A DNA stretch of 64,000 nt from Streptomyces sp. 840.1 (GTDB taxonomy: Bacteria; Actinomycetota; Actinomycetes; Streptomycetales; Streptomycetaceae): contig NZ_RJUU01000002.1 in the NCBI RefSeq assembly GCF_003751445.1, forward strand, positions 1,178,001-1,242,000. The letters are read 5' to 3'. Below the pieces are notes generated by a model. It was not told the DNA's origin. It saw only the letters and a program-made list of their open reading frames with translations, and searched no databases. Positions 38,842-49,093 of the stretch are shown in pieces. How positions within the stretch are numbered: the stretch's first letter is position 1; every line of letters begins with the position of its first letter. A program made the translations under genes and the position numbers.

Positions 38842-40671
38842 TCAGCTCAGCCGGAACACCGGGCCGCGCGGGGTGAACGGCAGCGACGCGCCCTGCGGGA
38901 TCAGGAAGGCGTGCTCCCGCCGGATCCGCAGGGTGTCGCACCGGCCGTCGGTGATGACGAGCAGCGGGGCCGTCGGCGGAAAGTCGTCCGCCCTGTGCAA
39001 CAGGTCGACTGCCGGCTGGAGTTCGGTTCCGCCTCGGCCGCGTACCCGTACTCTGCCGGCGATCTCGGCCGGTGGCAGGTAGCCCGCGTCGTACGCTGCC
39101 GCGTCGCAGAAGACCACCCGCGCCGCCGGGACGTCGCGCGCATCGGCGTAGGAGGCGATGGCGCCGAGAGCCTTGCCGAGCAGGCCGCTGTCCATCGAGC
39201 CGGAGGTGTCCAGGACCACGCCGAAGGTGCACCGGGCCGTCTCCTCGGGCGGGAAGTACCGGCCCGCCCTCGGGATGCCGGGGGTCGATGCCTGGCGCCG
39301 CGCCGGGCGGGCATAGGACCGTACGGGCTCCGGCCGGGCAACGTACTCGTCGAACCAGCGGGCCAGCCGCGCGTCCCACGGCACGGGCGGGTGGGCCAGT
39401 GCCCGGATCTCCTCGATCAGACCGGCCGGCAGCAGACCGCGTTCGCCGTACTGGTGGAGGTCGAAGCCCTGGAGCAGCCCGCGCCGGTAGAAGTCGTCCA
39501 GATCGGTGTACGGGCGCGCCCCGGAGTGCGGCAGGGGCTCGCCGAGGATGTCACCTGCCCCCTTGCCCCGCAGCGTCGCGAGCCTGCGGCGCCGGCGCAG
39601 GTCGCCCGCGATGCGGTCGTACACCTCCTCGGCGGACAGGTCCCGCAGGTCCGGGTCGTACAGGAGGCCCTCGGGCATGTCGCCGACGCGCATCCGCACG
39701 AGCCAGTCGTTGACGACGTAATCGGCGGCGACGTTGAACAGGAACGGGTCGCGGCCACCGCGGCGTTCGCCGTGGCGGAGCGCGGCGTGCAGCATCTCGT
39801 GGGCGAGGACGAAGCGCCATTCCTCGTCGGTGAACGTGCGCAGCGGGTTGATGTAGATCTCGCCCGCGACAGAGCTCACCGCGGCGATGTCGATGCTCTG
39901 AGAGCGGGCGAGTTCGGCGTCGGCCACGACCGTGAGCCCCGCGGCGAGGCCGCCCAGCAGCGGGTACGAGGAGACGAACCAGTTCAGGGCCCGGTCCCAG
40001 GGGCGCTGGGGCACGCGCGCCCCGGTCGTGCGGTCGACGCGGCCGCCCGCCACGTCCATCGCGGCGGAGACGCTGCGGGTCAGGGCATGGGCGAAGGCGG
40101 TCTCCCAGTCCGGAACGGCGGAGTTCTGCCAGCTGTTCCAGGTGGTGAGGATCTGGTCCGCACGGTCACCCGCGGTGCCGCAGTGCTCATGGGCTGCGGG
40201 GATGCCGTCGCGGCGCCAGCGGGCTGCCAGCTGCTCCTCGTCGCCGCCCGGAGCGTCCGCCGGCAGGTCGTCGGGGGGCCTGCCGGTCGGATGGGTGAGC
40301 AGGAAGCGGTTGACGACCGCGCACCGTGCCGCGAGGTCGAACCGGTCGGGCTGCTCCCGCAGGTCGTCGGCGGAGGCCGGCACATGGCCGAAGCCCAGAT
40401 GCAGCAGACAGTGCGCGAGGGCCCAGGCCCATTCGGCCGGATCCGCCCGTCGGGCGGGGTGGACGTGGATGGTGCCGTTGGAGGTGACGGTGGCCAGCCC
40501 GGCCCTCGGGGCGAGGCCACAGCCGTCCCGTCTGCACACGGAGGCGTCCAGGGCGGCGTAGGCGGGGTTGCGTTTGACCAGCGCGAGCCCGGCGGCGAAC
40601 GCGGCGGTGGCCGGGTCGGACTGCCCGCCCTTGCCGGCCTTGCCGCCCGCAGACCGCGCCCCGGACCTCAT
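38842..40671 (-). CDS. DUF2201-type putative metallopeptidase with VWA-like domain
   Basis: 609 residues. The N-terminal part has AHCLLHLGFGH (86-96), the central part a second zinc-type motif LAHEMLHAALRH (HEMLH at 291-295), and the C-terminal third a VWA-like fold with the MIDAS motif DTSGS at 488-492 and a TELQPAVDLL segment. This matches VWA-like metallopeptidases annotated DUF2201. The first motif lacks the Glu of HExxH. Its start overlaps the AAA ATPase stop as ATGA, so the two act as a pair, like MoxR ATPases with VWA partners that remodel or activate other complexes. Client unknown. Confidence 0.82.
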   Translation of the reverse strand: MRSGARSAGGKAGKGGQSDPATAAFAAGLALVKRNPAYAALDASVCRRDGCGLAPRAGLATVTSNGTIHVHPARRADPAEWAWALAHCLLHLGFGHVPASADDLREQPDRFDLAARCAVVNRFLLTHPTGRPPDDLPADAPGGDEEQLAARWRRDGIPAAHEHCGTAGDRADQILTTWNSWQNSAVPDWETAFAHALTRSVSAAMDVAGGRVDRTTGARVPQRPWDRALNWFVSSYPLLGGLAAGLTVVADAELARSQSIDIAAVSSVAGEIYINPLRTFTDEEWRFVLAHEMLHAALRHGERRGGRDPFLFNVAADYVVNDWLVRMRVGDMPEGLLYDPDLRDLSAEEVYDRIAGDLRRRRRLATLRGKGAGDILGEPLPHSGARPYTDLDDFYRRGLLQGFDLHQYGERGLLPAGLIEEIRALAHPPVPWDARLARWFDEYVARPEPVRSYARPARRQASTPGIPRAGRYFPPEETARCTFGVVLDTSGSMDSGLLGKALGAIASYADARDVPAARVVFCDAAAYDAGYLPPAEIAGRVRVRGRGGTELQPAVDLLHRADDFPPTAPLLVITDGRCDTLRIRREHAFLIPQGASLPFTPRGPVFRLS

Positions 40672-41729
40672 CGCCGGGCCTCGACCAGCCTGGGCATGTC
40701 GCGCGCCGCCTCGACGAGGAACCAGGCGGGCAGCACCGGCAGCCCGTCGGCGTCGTCCGCGATGACGGTCTGCGCGACCTCGACCGAGATCTCCGCAAGC
40801 CGCACCAGCAGCGACTTGGCCCGGTACGACGTCTGCCGCATCGACGCGGAGACGTGCTCCTTCCGGCGCGGCAGCTCCTTGACGAGCCGGCCGCGGAACG
40901 CCTCCGCCAGGTAGTAGAGGAGGTCACGGTCCTCCAGCCGGGTGGGCCAGGAGGCATCGCCCCTCATGATCGCCTCGATCCCGAAGGTGTGGCGCACGAT
41001 CTTCGCGTACCCGCAGAAGGAGACGGCGTGCGCCGGTGTCAGCGTGCCGTGCACGATCACCTTCAGCGTCTCCTCGCCGATCTCCGGCCCGAAGGAGTGC
41101 AGGGCGTCGGAGAGCATGTGCCAGGAGCGCGGCGTGGAGAACGGCTCCTCGGTCTTGGGCGGCTGCGACCACAGGTGGTCGGGACGGTCGGTCAGGTAGT
41201 CGGTCACCCAGGGGTGGATGCCGTTCTCGCCCGCCCACACCAGCCAGTCCGCCGACGAGGCCCGCAGATGGACGTGGGTGAGGCGGTTGACCAGCGCGGA
41301 AGCGATGGGCCGGGCCAGGGCGTTGTCGGTGGCCCTGTTGCCGGCCCCGATGACGATCGATCCGGCGGGCAGCTCGTACGAGCCGATCCGGCGGTCCAGG
41401 ATGAGGGAGTAGAAGGCCTTCTGGACATCGGGGGTGGCGGCGTTGAGCTCGTCGAGGAAGAGACAGTAGGGCTCGTCGCGGGCGATGGCCTCGGGCGGGC
41501 AGAACACGGAGCGGCCGTCCCGGATCTGCGGTACGCCGATCAGGTCCTCGGGCGCGAGCTGCGTGCCGAGCATGCTGACGCACTCCAGCCCGAGCGACTC
41601 GGCGAAGCTCCGCACGAGCGAGGACTTCCCGATGCCCGGCGCTCCCCAGAGGAACACCGGCCGTACGGTGGCGAGACCGAGCAGCAGCTCGGGTATCTGG
41701 GCGGGTGTGACGGTGACGGCGGCCTGCAC
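40668..41729 (-). CDS. MoxR-type AAA ATPase paired with the DUF2201 protein
   Basis: 353 residues. Walker A GAPGIGKSS near residue 30, Walker B CLFLDELNA near 92, sensor-1-like IVIGAGNRATDN, and the arginine-finger region SALVNRLTHVHL. It is a single-ring MoxR-class ATPase. The C-terminal part (about 200-353) is helical. It is the first gene of a two-gene operon with the VWA-like protein. An oligomeric chaperone that transfers force to the VWA/metallopeptidase partner is the usual model for such pairs. Neighbouring genes do not show the substrate. Confidence 0.87.
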   Translation of the reverse strand: MQAAVTVTPAQIPELLLGLATVRPVFLWGAPGIGKSSLVRSFAESLGLECVSMLGTQLAPEDLIGVPQIRDGRSVFCPPEAIARDEPYCLFLDELNAATPDVQKAFYSLILDRRIGSYELPAGSIVIGAGNRATDNALARPIASALVNRLTHVHLRASSADWLVWAGENGIHPWVTDYLTDRPDHLWSQPPKTEEPFSTPRSWHMLSDALHSFGPEIGEETLKVIVHGTLTPAHAVSFCGYAKIVRHTFGIEAIMRGDASWPTRLEDRDLLYYLAEAFRGRLVKELPRRKEHVSASMRQTSYRAKSLLVRLAEISVEVAQTVIADDADGLPVLPAWFLVEAARDMPRLVEARR

Positions 41730-41838
41730 GCGGGGGAGTTCCTCAGGAGTTCGGGAGTTCGGGCCCGCCCAGTATGGATAGGTCCGAACTCCCGCCGCAG
41801 CTCAATTTCCCTCCGGCCGCGCCTGACCGGACACTGCC

Positions 41839-42822
41839 TCAGGACCGGAACGCCGCCAGGATCTGCTCGGCGGCCAGCGTGGCCGGCAGGGTGCCCTCCC
41901 GGACCCGCAGTTCGAGCTCCGGTGCGAGCGCGCGCACTCCGGGGTGGCTGCGCAGGCTCTCCAGCAGCTCGTCGCGCACCATCGTCCAGGTCCAGTCGAC
42001 CTGCTGCTCACGGCGCTTGGCCGTCAGCCGGCCGGTCGACGTGAGCAGCGTCCGGTGCTGTTCCAGCCGCTCCCACAGGGTGTCGAGGCCGCTGCCCTCG
42101 CGGGCGCTGCACGTCAGTACCGGCGGGGTCCAGGCCGCGTCCGCCGGGTGCATCAGCCGCAGCGCGCCCGCCAGTTCGCGGGCGGCGGAGCGGGCATCAC
42201 GCTCGTGCGGACCGTCGGCCTTGTTCACCGCGATGGCGTCGGCCAGCTCCAGCACGCCCTTCTTGATGCCCTGCAGCTGGTCACCGGTGCGGGCCAGGGT
42301 CAGCAGCAGAAACGTGTCGACCATGTTGGAGACCGCCGTCTCCGACTGGCCGACCCCCACCGTCTCCACCAGCACCACGTCGTACCCCGCGGCCTCCATC
42401 ACCACGATGGACTCGCGGGTCGCCTTCGCCACTCCGCCCAGCGTGCCGGCGGTGGGGGAGGGGCGCACGAACGCCGCCGGGTCCACCGCGAGCCGCTCCA
42501 TCCGGGTCTTGTCACCCAGGATGGAGCCGCCCGTACGGCTGGACGACGGGTCGACGGCCAGCACCGCGACCCGGTGCCCGAGGCCGGTGAGCATCGTGCC
42601 GAGGGCGTCGATGAATGTGGACTTGCCGACTCCGGGCACACCGCTGATACCGATGCGGCGGGCGCTGCCGGAGTGCGGCAGGAGCTCGCGCAGCAACTGC
42701 TGGGCCAGCGCCCGGTGATCGGGCCGGGTGGACTCGACGAGTGTGATCGCGCGCGCGATGTGCGCCCGCTTCCCGTCGAGTACCCCCTTCGTGTAGCTGT
42801 CGAGATCGATCTTCGGGGCCAT
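41839..42822 (-). CDS. meaB: MeaB, GTPase chaperone of methylmalonyl-CoA mutase
   Basis: 327 residues of the G3E/SIMIBI GTPase class. Walker A GVPGVGKSTFIDALG near residue 60, the metal-binding VDPSSSRTGGSILGDKTRM, ETVGVGQSE and the NKAD base-specificity motif are present. MeaB guards the mutase against cofactor damage and helps load adenosylcobalamin. It starts 11 nt after the mutB stop and is the last gene of mutA-mutB-meaB. Confidence 0.93.
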   Translation of the reverse strand: MAPKIDLDSYTKGVLDGKRAHIARAITLVESTRPDHRALAQQLLRELLPHSGSARRIGISGVPGVGKSTFIDALGTMLTGLGHRVAVLAVDPSSSRTGGSILGDKTRMERLAVDPAAFVRPSPTAGTLGGVAKATRESIVVMEAAGYDVVLVETVGVGQSETAVSNMVDTFLLLTLARTGDQLQGIKKGVLELADAIAVNKADGPHERDARSAARELAGALRLMHPADAAWTPPVLTCSAREGSGLDTLWERLEQHRTLLTSTGRLTAKRREQQVDWTWTMVRDELLESLRSHPGVRALAPELELRVREGTLPATLAAEQILAAFRS

Positions 42823-42833
42823 GGTTCAGCGGC

Positions 42834-45035
42834 TCACAGCTCGTGGCCGAGTGAGGCACCGAGCCGCGTCACCAGATCGTGGGCCGCGTCCGGGATCACC
42901 GTCCCGGGCGGGAACACGGCTGCGGCACCGGCCTCGTGGAGCGCGTCGATGTCCTGCGGCGGGATGACCCCGCCCACCACGATCATGATGTCCTCGCGCC
43001 CCTCGGCCGCCAGTTCCTCGCGCAGCGCGGGAACGAGGGTGAGGTGGCCGGCGGCCAGGGACGAGACGCCCACGATGTGCACGTCCGCCTCTACCGCCTG
43101 CCGGGCGACCTCGCCCGGGGTCTGGAAGAGCGGGCCGACGTCGACGTCGAAGCCCAGGTCGGCGAAGGCGGTCGCGATCACCTTCTGCCCCCGGTCGTGC
43201 CCGTCCTGGCCCATCTTGGCGACCAGGATGCGCGGACGGCGTCCCTCCGCCTCCTCGAACGCGTCGACCAGTGCGCGGGTGCGGTCCACGGACGGCGACT
43301 CCCCTGCCTCGTTGCGGTACACACCGGAGATCGTACGGATCTGGCCCGCGTGCCGGCCGTACACCTTCTCCAGCGCGTCCGAGATCTCGCCCACGGTGGC
43401 CATCGCCCGCGCCGCGTCGACCGCCAGTGCCAGCAGGTTTCCCTCCAGTCCGGGGCCCGGCTCGCGTCCTGCCGCCTCCGTCAGCGCGCGCAGCGCGTCC
43501 TGGGTGGCCTGCTCGTTGCGCTCCTCGCGCAGCCGGCGCAGCTTCTCGATCTGCTGGGTGCGGACGGAGGAGTTGTCGACCTTGAGGACGTCGATCTTCT
43601 CGTCGGTCTCGACGCGGTACTTGTTGACGCCGATGACGGGCTGGCGGCCGGAGTCGATGCGGGCCTGGGTGCGGGCGGCGGCTTCCTCGATGCGCAGCTT
43701 CGGGATGCCGGCGTCGATGGCCTTGGCCATGCCGCCCGCCGCCTCGACCTCCTCGATGTGCTGCCAGGCCCGCCGTGCCAGGTCGTAGGTGAGCTTCTCC
43801 ACGTAGGCGCTGCCGCCCCACGGGTCGATGACGCGGGTGGTGCCGGACTCCTGCTGGAGGAGCAGCTGGGTGTTGCGGGCGATGCGGGCGGAGAAGTCGG
43901 TGGGCAGGGCGAGGGCTTCGTCCAGGGCGTTGGTGTGCAGGGACTGGGTGTGCCCCTGGGTCGCCGCCATCGCCTCGACGCACGTGCGGGTGACGTTGTT
44001 GAAGACGTCCTGCGCGGTCAGCGACCAGCCCGAGGTCTGCGAGTGGGTGCGCAGGGAGAGGGACTTGGCGTTCTTCGGCTCGAACTCCTTGACCAGCTTG
44101 GCCCAGAGCAACCGGGCCGCACGGAGTTTCGCGATCTCCATGAAGAAGTTCATGCCGATCGCCCAGAAGAACGACAGCCGGGGCGCGAACGCGTCGACGT
44201 CGAGTCCGGTCGCCTGCCCGGCCCGGATGTACTCCACGCCGTCGGCCAGGGTGTACGCCAGCTCCAGATCGGCCGTGGCCCCGGCCTCCTGGATGTGGTA
44301 GCCGGAGATGGAGATCGAGTTGTAGCGCGGCATCTTCTGCGAGGTGAACGCGAAGATGTCGGAGATGATCCGCATCGAGGGCTTCGGCGGATAGATGTAG
44401 GTGTTGCGGACCATGAACTCCTTCAGAATGTCGTTCTGAATGGTCCCGGCCAGCTTCTCGGGAGGTACGCCCTGCTCCTCGGCGGCCACGATGTACAGCG
44501 CGAGCACGGGGAGCACCGCGCCGTTCATCGTCATCGACACCGACATCCGGTCCAGCGGGATGCCGTCGAAGAGCTGACGCATGTCGTAGATGGAGTCGAT
44601 CGCCACGCCCGCCATGCCGACGTCGCCGGTCACCCTCGGGTGGTCGCTGTCGTAACCACGGTGCGTCGGCAGGTCGAACGCGACGGAGAGCCCCTTCTGC
44701 CCGGCCGCGAGGTTACGGCGGTAGAAGGCGTTGGACTCCTCGGCGGTGGAGAACCCCGCGTACTGCCGGATCGTCCAGGGCTGGTTGACGTACATCGTCG
44801 GGTAGGGCCCGCGCAGATACGGCGCGACACCCGGGTACGTACCCAGGAAGTCCAGCCCCTCAAGATCCTGGCCGGTGTACAGCGGCTTGACCGCGATGCC
44901 CTCCGGGGTGTCCCACCGCAGGTCGCCCTCCGAGCTCCCGGCGGACTCCTTCACCGCCGCCCGCCACTGGTCCTCGGTCACCTCGGCACCGCTGCCCGGC
45001 CCGAGCTCGATATCGGAGAAGTCGGGGATCCGCAT
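42834..45035 (-). CDS. mutB: Methylmalonyl-CoA mutase large (catalytic) subunit
   Basis: 733 residues. The barrel contains [18 protein letters not shown] with the substrate-binding Tyr, and the C-terminal B12 domain has GQDGHDRG, whose His613 is the lower axial cobalt ligand, plus [10 protein letters not shown]. It interconverts methylmalonyl-CoA and succinyl-CoA using adenosylcobalamin. Start ATG 45035 shares one base with the mutA stop (TAATG). The long N-terminal extension in this frame belongs to antisense reading of mutA and was dropped. Confidence 0.95.
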   Translation of the reverse strand: MRIPDFSDIELGPGSGAEVTEDQWRAAVKESAGSSEGDLRWDTPEGIAVKPLYTGQDLEGLDFLGTYPGVAPYLRGPYPTMYVNQPWTIRQYAGFSTAEESNAFYRRNLAAGQKGLSVAFDLPTHRGYDSDHPRVTGDVGMAGVAIDSIYDMRQLFDGIPLDRMSVSMTMNGAVLPVLALYIVAAEEQGVPPEKLAGTIQNDILKEFMVRNTYIYPPKPSMRIISDIFAFTSQKMPRYNSISISGYHIQEAGATADLELAYTLADGVEYIRAGQATGLDVDAFAPRLSFFWAIGMNFFMEIAKLRAARLLWAKLVKEFEPKNAKSLSLRTHSQTSGWSLTAQDVFNNVTRTCVEAMAATQGHTQSLHTNALDEALALPTDFSARIARNTQLLLQQESGTTRVIDPWGGSAYVEKLTYDLARRAWQHIEEVEAAGGMAKAIDAGIPKLRIEEAAARTQARIDSGRQPVIGVNKYRVETDEKIDVLKVDNSSVRTQQIEKLRRLREERNEQATQDALRALTEAAGREPGPGLEGNLLALAVDAARAMATVGEISDALEKVYGRHAGQIRTISGVYRNEAGESPSVDRTRALVDAFEEAEGRRPRILVAKMGQDGHDRGQKVIATAFADLGFDVDVGPLFQTPGEVARQAVEADVHIVGVSSLAAGHLTLVPALREELAAEGREDIMIVVGGVIPPQDIDALHEAGAAAVFPPGTVIPDAAHDLVTRLGASLGHEL

Positions 45036-46894
45036 TACGCCACACCCATACGGTCGAGAACGGAGGAGAGGACGGCCACCACATCGCAGCCGGCGAAGAC
45101 GTACTCGTCGACACCGGAGTAATCGCCGGGCCGCCCCGCCAGGTACACCCGCCGCGCACCCGCCGACACGAGCGCCGCCGCGACCTCGCCGGCCTGTTCG
45201 GCGTAGAGCGCGTCGCTGGAGCACAGGCACGCCACGTCCGTCCCGGCGGCCGCGAACGCCTCGGCGGCCGAGGCGGCGTCCACCCGCACCGGCTCGTGGA
45301 CCGGCTCGATGCCGCCCGCCTGGAAGAGGTTCGCGGCGAAGGAGGCGCGCGCGGTGTGCGCGGCGGCGGGGCCGAGCGCGGCGATGAACACCCGCGGCCT
45401 GCTGCCCGTGGCCGCCAGATGGGCGTCCGAGCGGGCCCGCAGTTCCTCGAACGCCTCGTCACGGCGGACCACCGGAAGACCGCCGCGCGCGGTGGCCGAC
45501 GGCGCGGCCTCGCGCTCCACCGCACGCTCGGTGAGCTGCGGGAACTCGCTGACGCCGGTGATCGGCTCCTTGCGCCGCGCCAGGTCCTTCCTGCGCGCCG
45601 CCCAGGTGGCCGCCAGCCGGTCCGCGATCATGCCGGACTCCAGAGCGGCCGCCTGGCCGCCCGCCCGCTCGGTCTCCTGGAAGAACGCCCAGGCGGCCTC
45701 CGCGAGCTCGTCGGTGAGCCGCTCCACGTACCAGGAGCCGCCGGCCGGGTCGATGACCCGGGCCAGGTGCGACTCCTCCACCAGGATCGTCGACGTGTTA
45801 CGGGCGATGCGCCGCGCGAACGCGTCCGGCAGGCCCAGCGCGTGATCGAACGGCAGCACGGTCACCGCATCGGCCCCGCCGACGCCCGCGCCCAGGCAGG
45901 CCAGCGTGGTGCGGAGCATGTTCACCCACGGATCGCGCCGGGTCATCATCACCGGCGACGTCACGGCGTGCTGCCGCTGCGCGCCGGCATCCGCCGCGCC
46001 GCAGACCTCCGCGATCCGCGCCCACAGCCGGCGCGCGGCCCGCAGCTTCGCGATCGTCAGGAACTGGTCGGCGGTGGCGGCGTACCGGAACTCCAGCTGC
46101 GCGCAGGCCTCATCGACGCCGAGCCCGGCATCGGTCAGCGCCCGGAGGTAGGCCACCCCGGTGGCCAGCGAACTGCCCAGCTCCTGCGCGGCCGAGCCGC
46201 CGGCCTCGTGGTAGGGCATCGCGTCCACGGTCAGCGCCCGCAGCCCGGGGTACTCACGGGCGCAGCGCAGCGCCCAGCCGACGGCTGCCGCCGTCTCAGG
46301 TGCGCCCCCGTCGCGGGCGGCTTGCCCCAGCGGGTCCGCGCCGAGACTGCCGCGCGCGGAGCGGGGCGGTACGCCCCGCTCCGCGTAGAGGCGCAGCAAC
46401 TCCGTCGCCGAGGCGTCGAGTTCGCGACCCGCGTCGAGCACGACAGGGGCCAGGTCGAGATGGACGCCGTGCAGTGCGCGGCCGAGACCGGAGACCGGCA
46501 CGCCACCCCCGGCATCCCCCACGGTCAGCCACAACGAGGTGACACCGTTCTCCAGATCCGCGAGCACCGCCTCGTTGAGCCGGGCGGGATCCGGGGTGCT
46601 GTGGCGTTGCCGAACGCCCCAGCCGCCCACCGTGCTTCCCTCCGGCTTGCTGCCGCGGGTGAAGGGGGCGAAGCCGGGGACACCGGCATGGGGCGCGTCG
46701 TCGCGCGAGGTGTAGAGGGGGCGGGTGGTGAGCCCGTCCTCCACCGTGGTGGACAGTGCTTCCTCGGCGGCCGAACCCGAAACGTCCTTGCCCGACTTGC
46801 GCAGCACACCCTCGACGAGGCTCTGCCAGTGCTCATGGGCGGGGTCAGGGAATTCGGCGGCCAACGAAAGCCCGTCAGCAGGCAGGACCGTCAT
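45035..46894 (-). CDS. mutA: Methylmalonyl-CoA mutase small subunit
   Basis: 619 residues. It repeats the barrel-plus-cobalamin-domain layout of mutB ([30 protein letters not shown] segments such as [27 protein letters not shown]) but the B12-like domain lacks the DxHxxG ligand motif, as expected for the non-catalytic subunit. It is the first gene of the operon. On the minus strand TAGAAT (46914-46919) and TAGCAT closer to the start are possible -10 elements; TAGCAT would give a nearly leaderless message. The cbiZ gene 40 kb away could help supply the cofactor. Confidence 0.93.
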   Translation of the reverse strand: MTVLPADGLSLAAEFPDPAHEHWQSLVEGVLRKSGKDVSGSAAEEALSTTVEDGLTTRPLYTSRDDAPHAGVPGFAPFTRGSKPEGSTVGGWGVRQRHSTPDPARLNEAVLADLENGVTSLWLTVGDAGGGVPVSGLGRALHGVHLDLAPVVLDAGRELDASATELLRLYAERGVPPRSARGSLGADPLGQAARDGGAPETAAAVGWALRCAREYPGLRALTVDAMPYHEAGGSAAQELGSSLATGVAYLRALTDAGLGVDEACAQLEFRYAATADQFLTIAKLRAARRLWARIAEVCGAADAGAQRQHAVTSPVMMTRRDPWVNMLRTTLACLGAGVGGADAVTVLPFDHALGLPDAFARRIARNTSTILVEESHLARVIDPAGGSWYVERLTDELAEAAWAFFQETERAGGQAAALESGMIADRLAATWAARRKDLARRKEPITGVSEFPQLTERAVEREAAPSATARGGLPVVRRDEAFEELRARSDAHLAATGSRPRVFIAALGPAAAHTARASFAANLFQAGGIEPVHEPVRVDAASAAEAFAAAGTDVACLCSSDALYAEQAGEVAAALVSAGARRVYLAGRPGDYSGVDEYVFAGCDVVAVLSSVLDRMGVA

Positions 46895-47016
46895 GCCCAG
46901 ATGCTAGGGCAGGATTCTAGAGGCGCAGCAGAGCGACCGGCTGTGACCTTGACCTCCCCGAGCGCGCTTGATCCCTTGCGTACTGTCGAGTAACACGCGG
47001 CGCGTGAGGCGCGCGG

Positions 47017-47044
47017 GTTTCCCCACATCGAGGGAGACGGGTTA
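47017..47044 (+). promoter_or_regulatory. Possible SigB-type promoter
   Basis: GTTT (47017-47020) and GGGTTA (47039-47044) separated by 18 nt resemble the GTTT/GGGTA pattern of stress-sigma promoters, with a spacer slightly longer than usual. It lies about 70 nt before the DUF6325-like gene. Confidence 0.3.
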
Positions 47045-47115
47045 TTTGCCACAGTGCGGCAGTAAATGACCGAAGTTATGCTGCTGGCAATCCATCCCCC
47101 CGGAGAGGACACCCC

Positions 47116-47544
47116 GTGGCTGTGGGACCTGTCGAGTACCTCGTCGTCGCCTTCCCCGGCAGCCGGTTCACCGGTGCGATCGCGCCGGCACTGGCCGATG
47201 CGGTCGCGTCGAAGGCGGTGCGCATCATCGACCTGGCCTTCGTGTACCGCGCCGACGACGGCACGATCGAGACCATTGAGCTGGACGACCTCGACCCCGA
47301 CGACCTCGTCTCCTTCGAGCCGGTCGAGGGCGAGGTCACGGGGATGCTGAACGACGACGACATCCGGAAGCTGGGTGAGAGCGTGCCACCGGGCAGCTCC
47401 GCCGCGCTGGTCGTGTGGGAGGACCTCTGGGCGGTGCCGCTCACCGAGGCCGTCCGCGCGTCGGGCGGGCAGCTCGTCGCCCATGAGCGCATCCCTGCCG
47501 CTGTCGCCGAAGCGGCCCTGTCCGCCGTCGGTTCCGACCGCTGA
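47116..47544 (+). CDS. DUF6325-like small acidic protein
   Basis: 142 residues. It is soluble, with GPVEYLVVAFPGSRFTGAIAPAL at the start (cited as VEYLVVAFPGS), a strongly acidic centre (ELDDLDPDDLVSFEPVEGE) and an AALVVWEDLWAVPL strand. The pattern fits the DUF6325/DUF1269 group, often found beside SHOCT proteins and general-stress genes in actinobacteria. GTG 47116 follows GGAGAGG. It is 29 nt ahead of a SHOCT gene. No biochemical function is known to me. Confidence 0.75.
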   Translation: MAVGPVEYLVVAFPGSRFTGAIAPALADAVASKAVRIIDLAFVYRADDGTIETIELDDLDPDDLVSFEPVEGEVTGMLNDDDIRKLGESVPPGSSAALVVWEDLWAVPLTEAVRASGGQLVAHERIPAAVAEAALSAVGSDR

Positions 47545-47573
47545 CACCGTTCCCGCACCGGAAGGCGTACGAC

Positions 47574-47882
47574 ATGCCGATTTTTCGAGGACCCGGAATG
47601 AATCGCCGCGGCCCCGGCCTGCTCGGCGCGATGGCGCGCACGGCCGTGGTCGCGGGCACGGCCTCCGCGGTCAGCGGCCGGGTCCAGCAGCACCAGCAGG
47701 AGAGGTTCACCGAACGGGAGGCGGAGCAGATCGCCCCCGAGCCGCAGACTCGCCGGCAGGCCGCCGCGCCGCCTGCGGACGATCTGATCAACCAGCTGGA
47801 GCGGCTGGGTGAGCTGAGGAAGCAGGGCGTTCTGACGGACGCCGAGTTCGCGGCCCAGAAGAACAGGCTCCTGGCGGAATGA
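47574..47882 (+). CDS. SHOCT-domain protein
   Basis: 102 residues. A glycine/arginine-rich N-terminus (FRGPGMNRRGPGLLGAMART) and a Gln-rich middle lead to a C-terminal SHOCT domain: LINQLERLGELRKQGVLTD and EFAAQKNRLL. SHOCT domains are short oligomerisation modules. The arrangement DUF6325 then SHOCT is a recurrent pair, so co-expression is likely. The 273 nt after it hold no supported gene. Confidence 0.82.
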   Translation: MPIFRGPGMNRRGPGLLGAMARTAVVAGTASAVSGRVQQHQQERFTEREAEQIAPEPQTRRQAAAPPADDLINQLERLGELRKQGVLTDAEFAAQKNRLLAE

Positions 47883-48155
47883 GCGCGACGGCCCGGACGG
47901 CCCAGGCGATCCGGCGGGAGCGGTGAATTCGTTGCCCGACCGTCACTGACAGTCGATTGCGGCTCATTGGCCAAGGGGCTTTTCCGCAGGTGTTGTTCGC
48001 GCCTCGCGCTCCTCTCGTTTCCGACTCCGTGCGTACCGGCCTGCCCTGTCGTTCCCCCGGCGTTTCACATGGTCGATTTTCGGACCTCATGCGACTTTTG
48101 ATCCGGCCAGGCCGACATCAATTCGGATTCGTGCCGGGAAAAGAGGAAGTTCATC

Positions 48156-48950
48156 GTGCAAACCGTCAGGGACGTCCCGGCAGTGTCCGTTCTCAACCTG
48201 CGCGACCTGGGCGGCATCGCCCTGCAGCACGGCCGCCGGGTCAGGCCAGGCCGGGTGCTGCGCTCCGGTCAGCTCAGCGGACTGGGCCCGGCGGACGACG
48301 CCGCAGTGGCGGCGCTCGGCATCCGCACGGTCGTCGATCTGCGCACCGCGGACGAACGTGCCTCGGCCCCCGACCGCCTGCCGCCCGGAGCCCGGCGGTT
48401 CGTCGCGGATGTGCTCGGGGACAACCCGGGCGTGGCACCCGCCAGGCTCCGCGCCCTGCTCGCCGACACCGTCGAGGCGGAGCGGCTGCTCGGCGACGGA
48501 AAGGCCGAGGAGATGTTCGCGGAGACGTACCGGCAGATGGTGCTCTCGCCCCGGGCCGCCGCCGCCTACCGGGCCCTCGTCGACACGGTCGCCGACGGTG
48601 CCGCGTGCCCGGTGCTCTTCCACTGCACGGCGGGCAAGGACCGCACGGGCTGGGCGGCGGCGCTGCTCCTGCTTCTGCTGGGAGCCTCGCGGGACACGGT
48701 GCGGACCGAGTACCTCGCGGTGAACCCGGTGGTGCGCCTGGCCTTCCGGCCGTACGTGCAGAACTTCCTCGACGCGGGCGGCGACCCCGAGATCGCGTCC
48801 GCGATCATCGAGGTCCGCCCCCGCTATCTCAACACGGCGCTGGACGCCATGGACGAGCGGTGGGGAGGTCTCGACGGCTACGTACGGGACGGCCTGCGGC
48901 TGCCCGAAGCGACCCTTCGACGCCTGCGCACCGAACTCGTGAGCCCTTAG
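48156..48950 (+). CDS. Tyrosine/serine protein phosphatase (DSP-type)
   Basis: 264 residues. The active-site loop is HCTAGKDRTGWAAALLL near residue 158, with Cys and Arg of the CX5R signature. The N-terminal LNLRDLGGIAL and VLRSGQLSGL segments define the Tyr_phosphatase_2 (IphP-like) family, whose members hydrolyse phosphotyrosine, phosphoserine or phosphoinositides. GTG 48156 follows AAGAGGAAG. It has no operon partner. Substrate unknown. Confidence 0.88.
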   Translation: MQTVRDVPAVSVLNLRDLGGIALQHGRRVRPGRVLRSGQLSGLGPADDAAVAALGIRTVVDLRTADERASAPDRLPPGARRFVADVLGDNPGVAPARLRALLADTVEAERLLGDGKAEEMFAETYRQMVLSPRAAAAYRALVDTVADGAACPVLFHCTAGKDRTGWAAALLLLLLGASRDTVRTEYLAVNPVVRLAFRPYVQNFLDAGGDPEIASAIIEVRPRYLNTALDAMDERWGGLDGYVRDGLRLPEATLRRLRTELVSP

Positions 48951-48953
48951 GGT

Positions 48954-49024
48954 CTTTCGTCCGGAGCCCGCCGGATCGGCGCGCGGCGCCGGGCCCCGCG
49001 AGCCCGGCACGAACCGGGCGAAAG
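48954..49024. repeat. Inverted repeat resembling the MITE ends
   Basis: CTTTCGTCCGG (48954-48964) and CCGGGCGAAAG (49014-49024) are inverted copies matching at 10 of 11 positions. The left side extends as GGTCTTTCGT, identical to the first ten bases of one MITE terminal repeat at 22766. It could be a relic of a related element or the terminator of the phosphatase gene. Confidence 0.4.
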
Positions 49025-49093
49025 GCGCCGGCGCCCCGGCCCGCAGCCGGAGCGCCGGAACGCGCCGGCTGCGCCGGACCGCGCTCACTGGCC

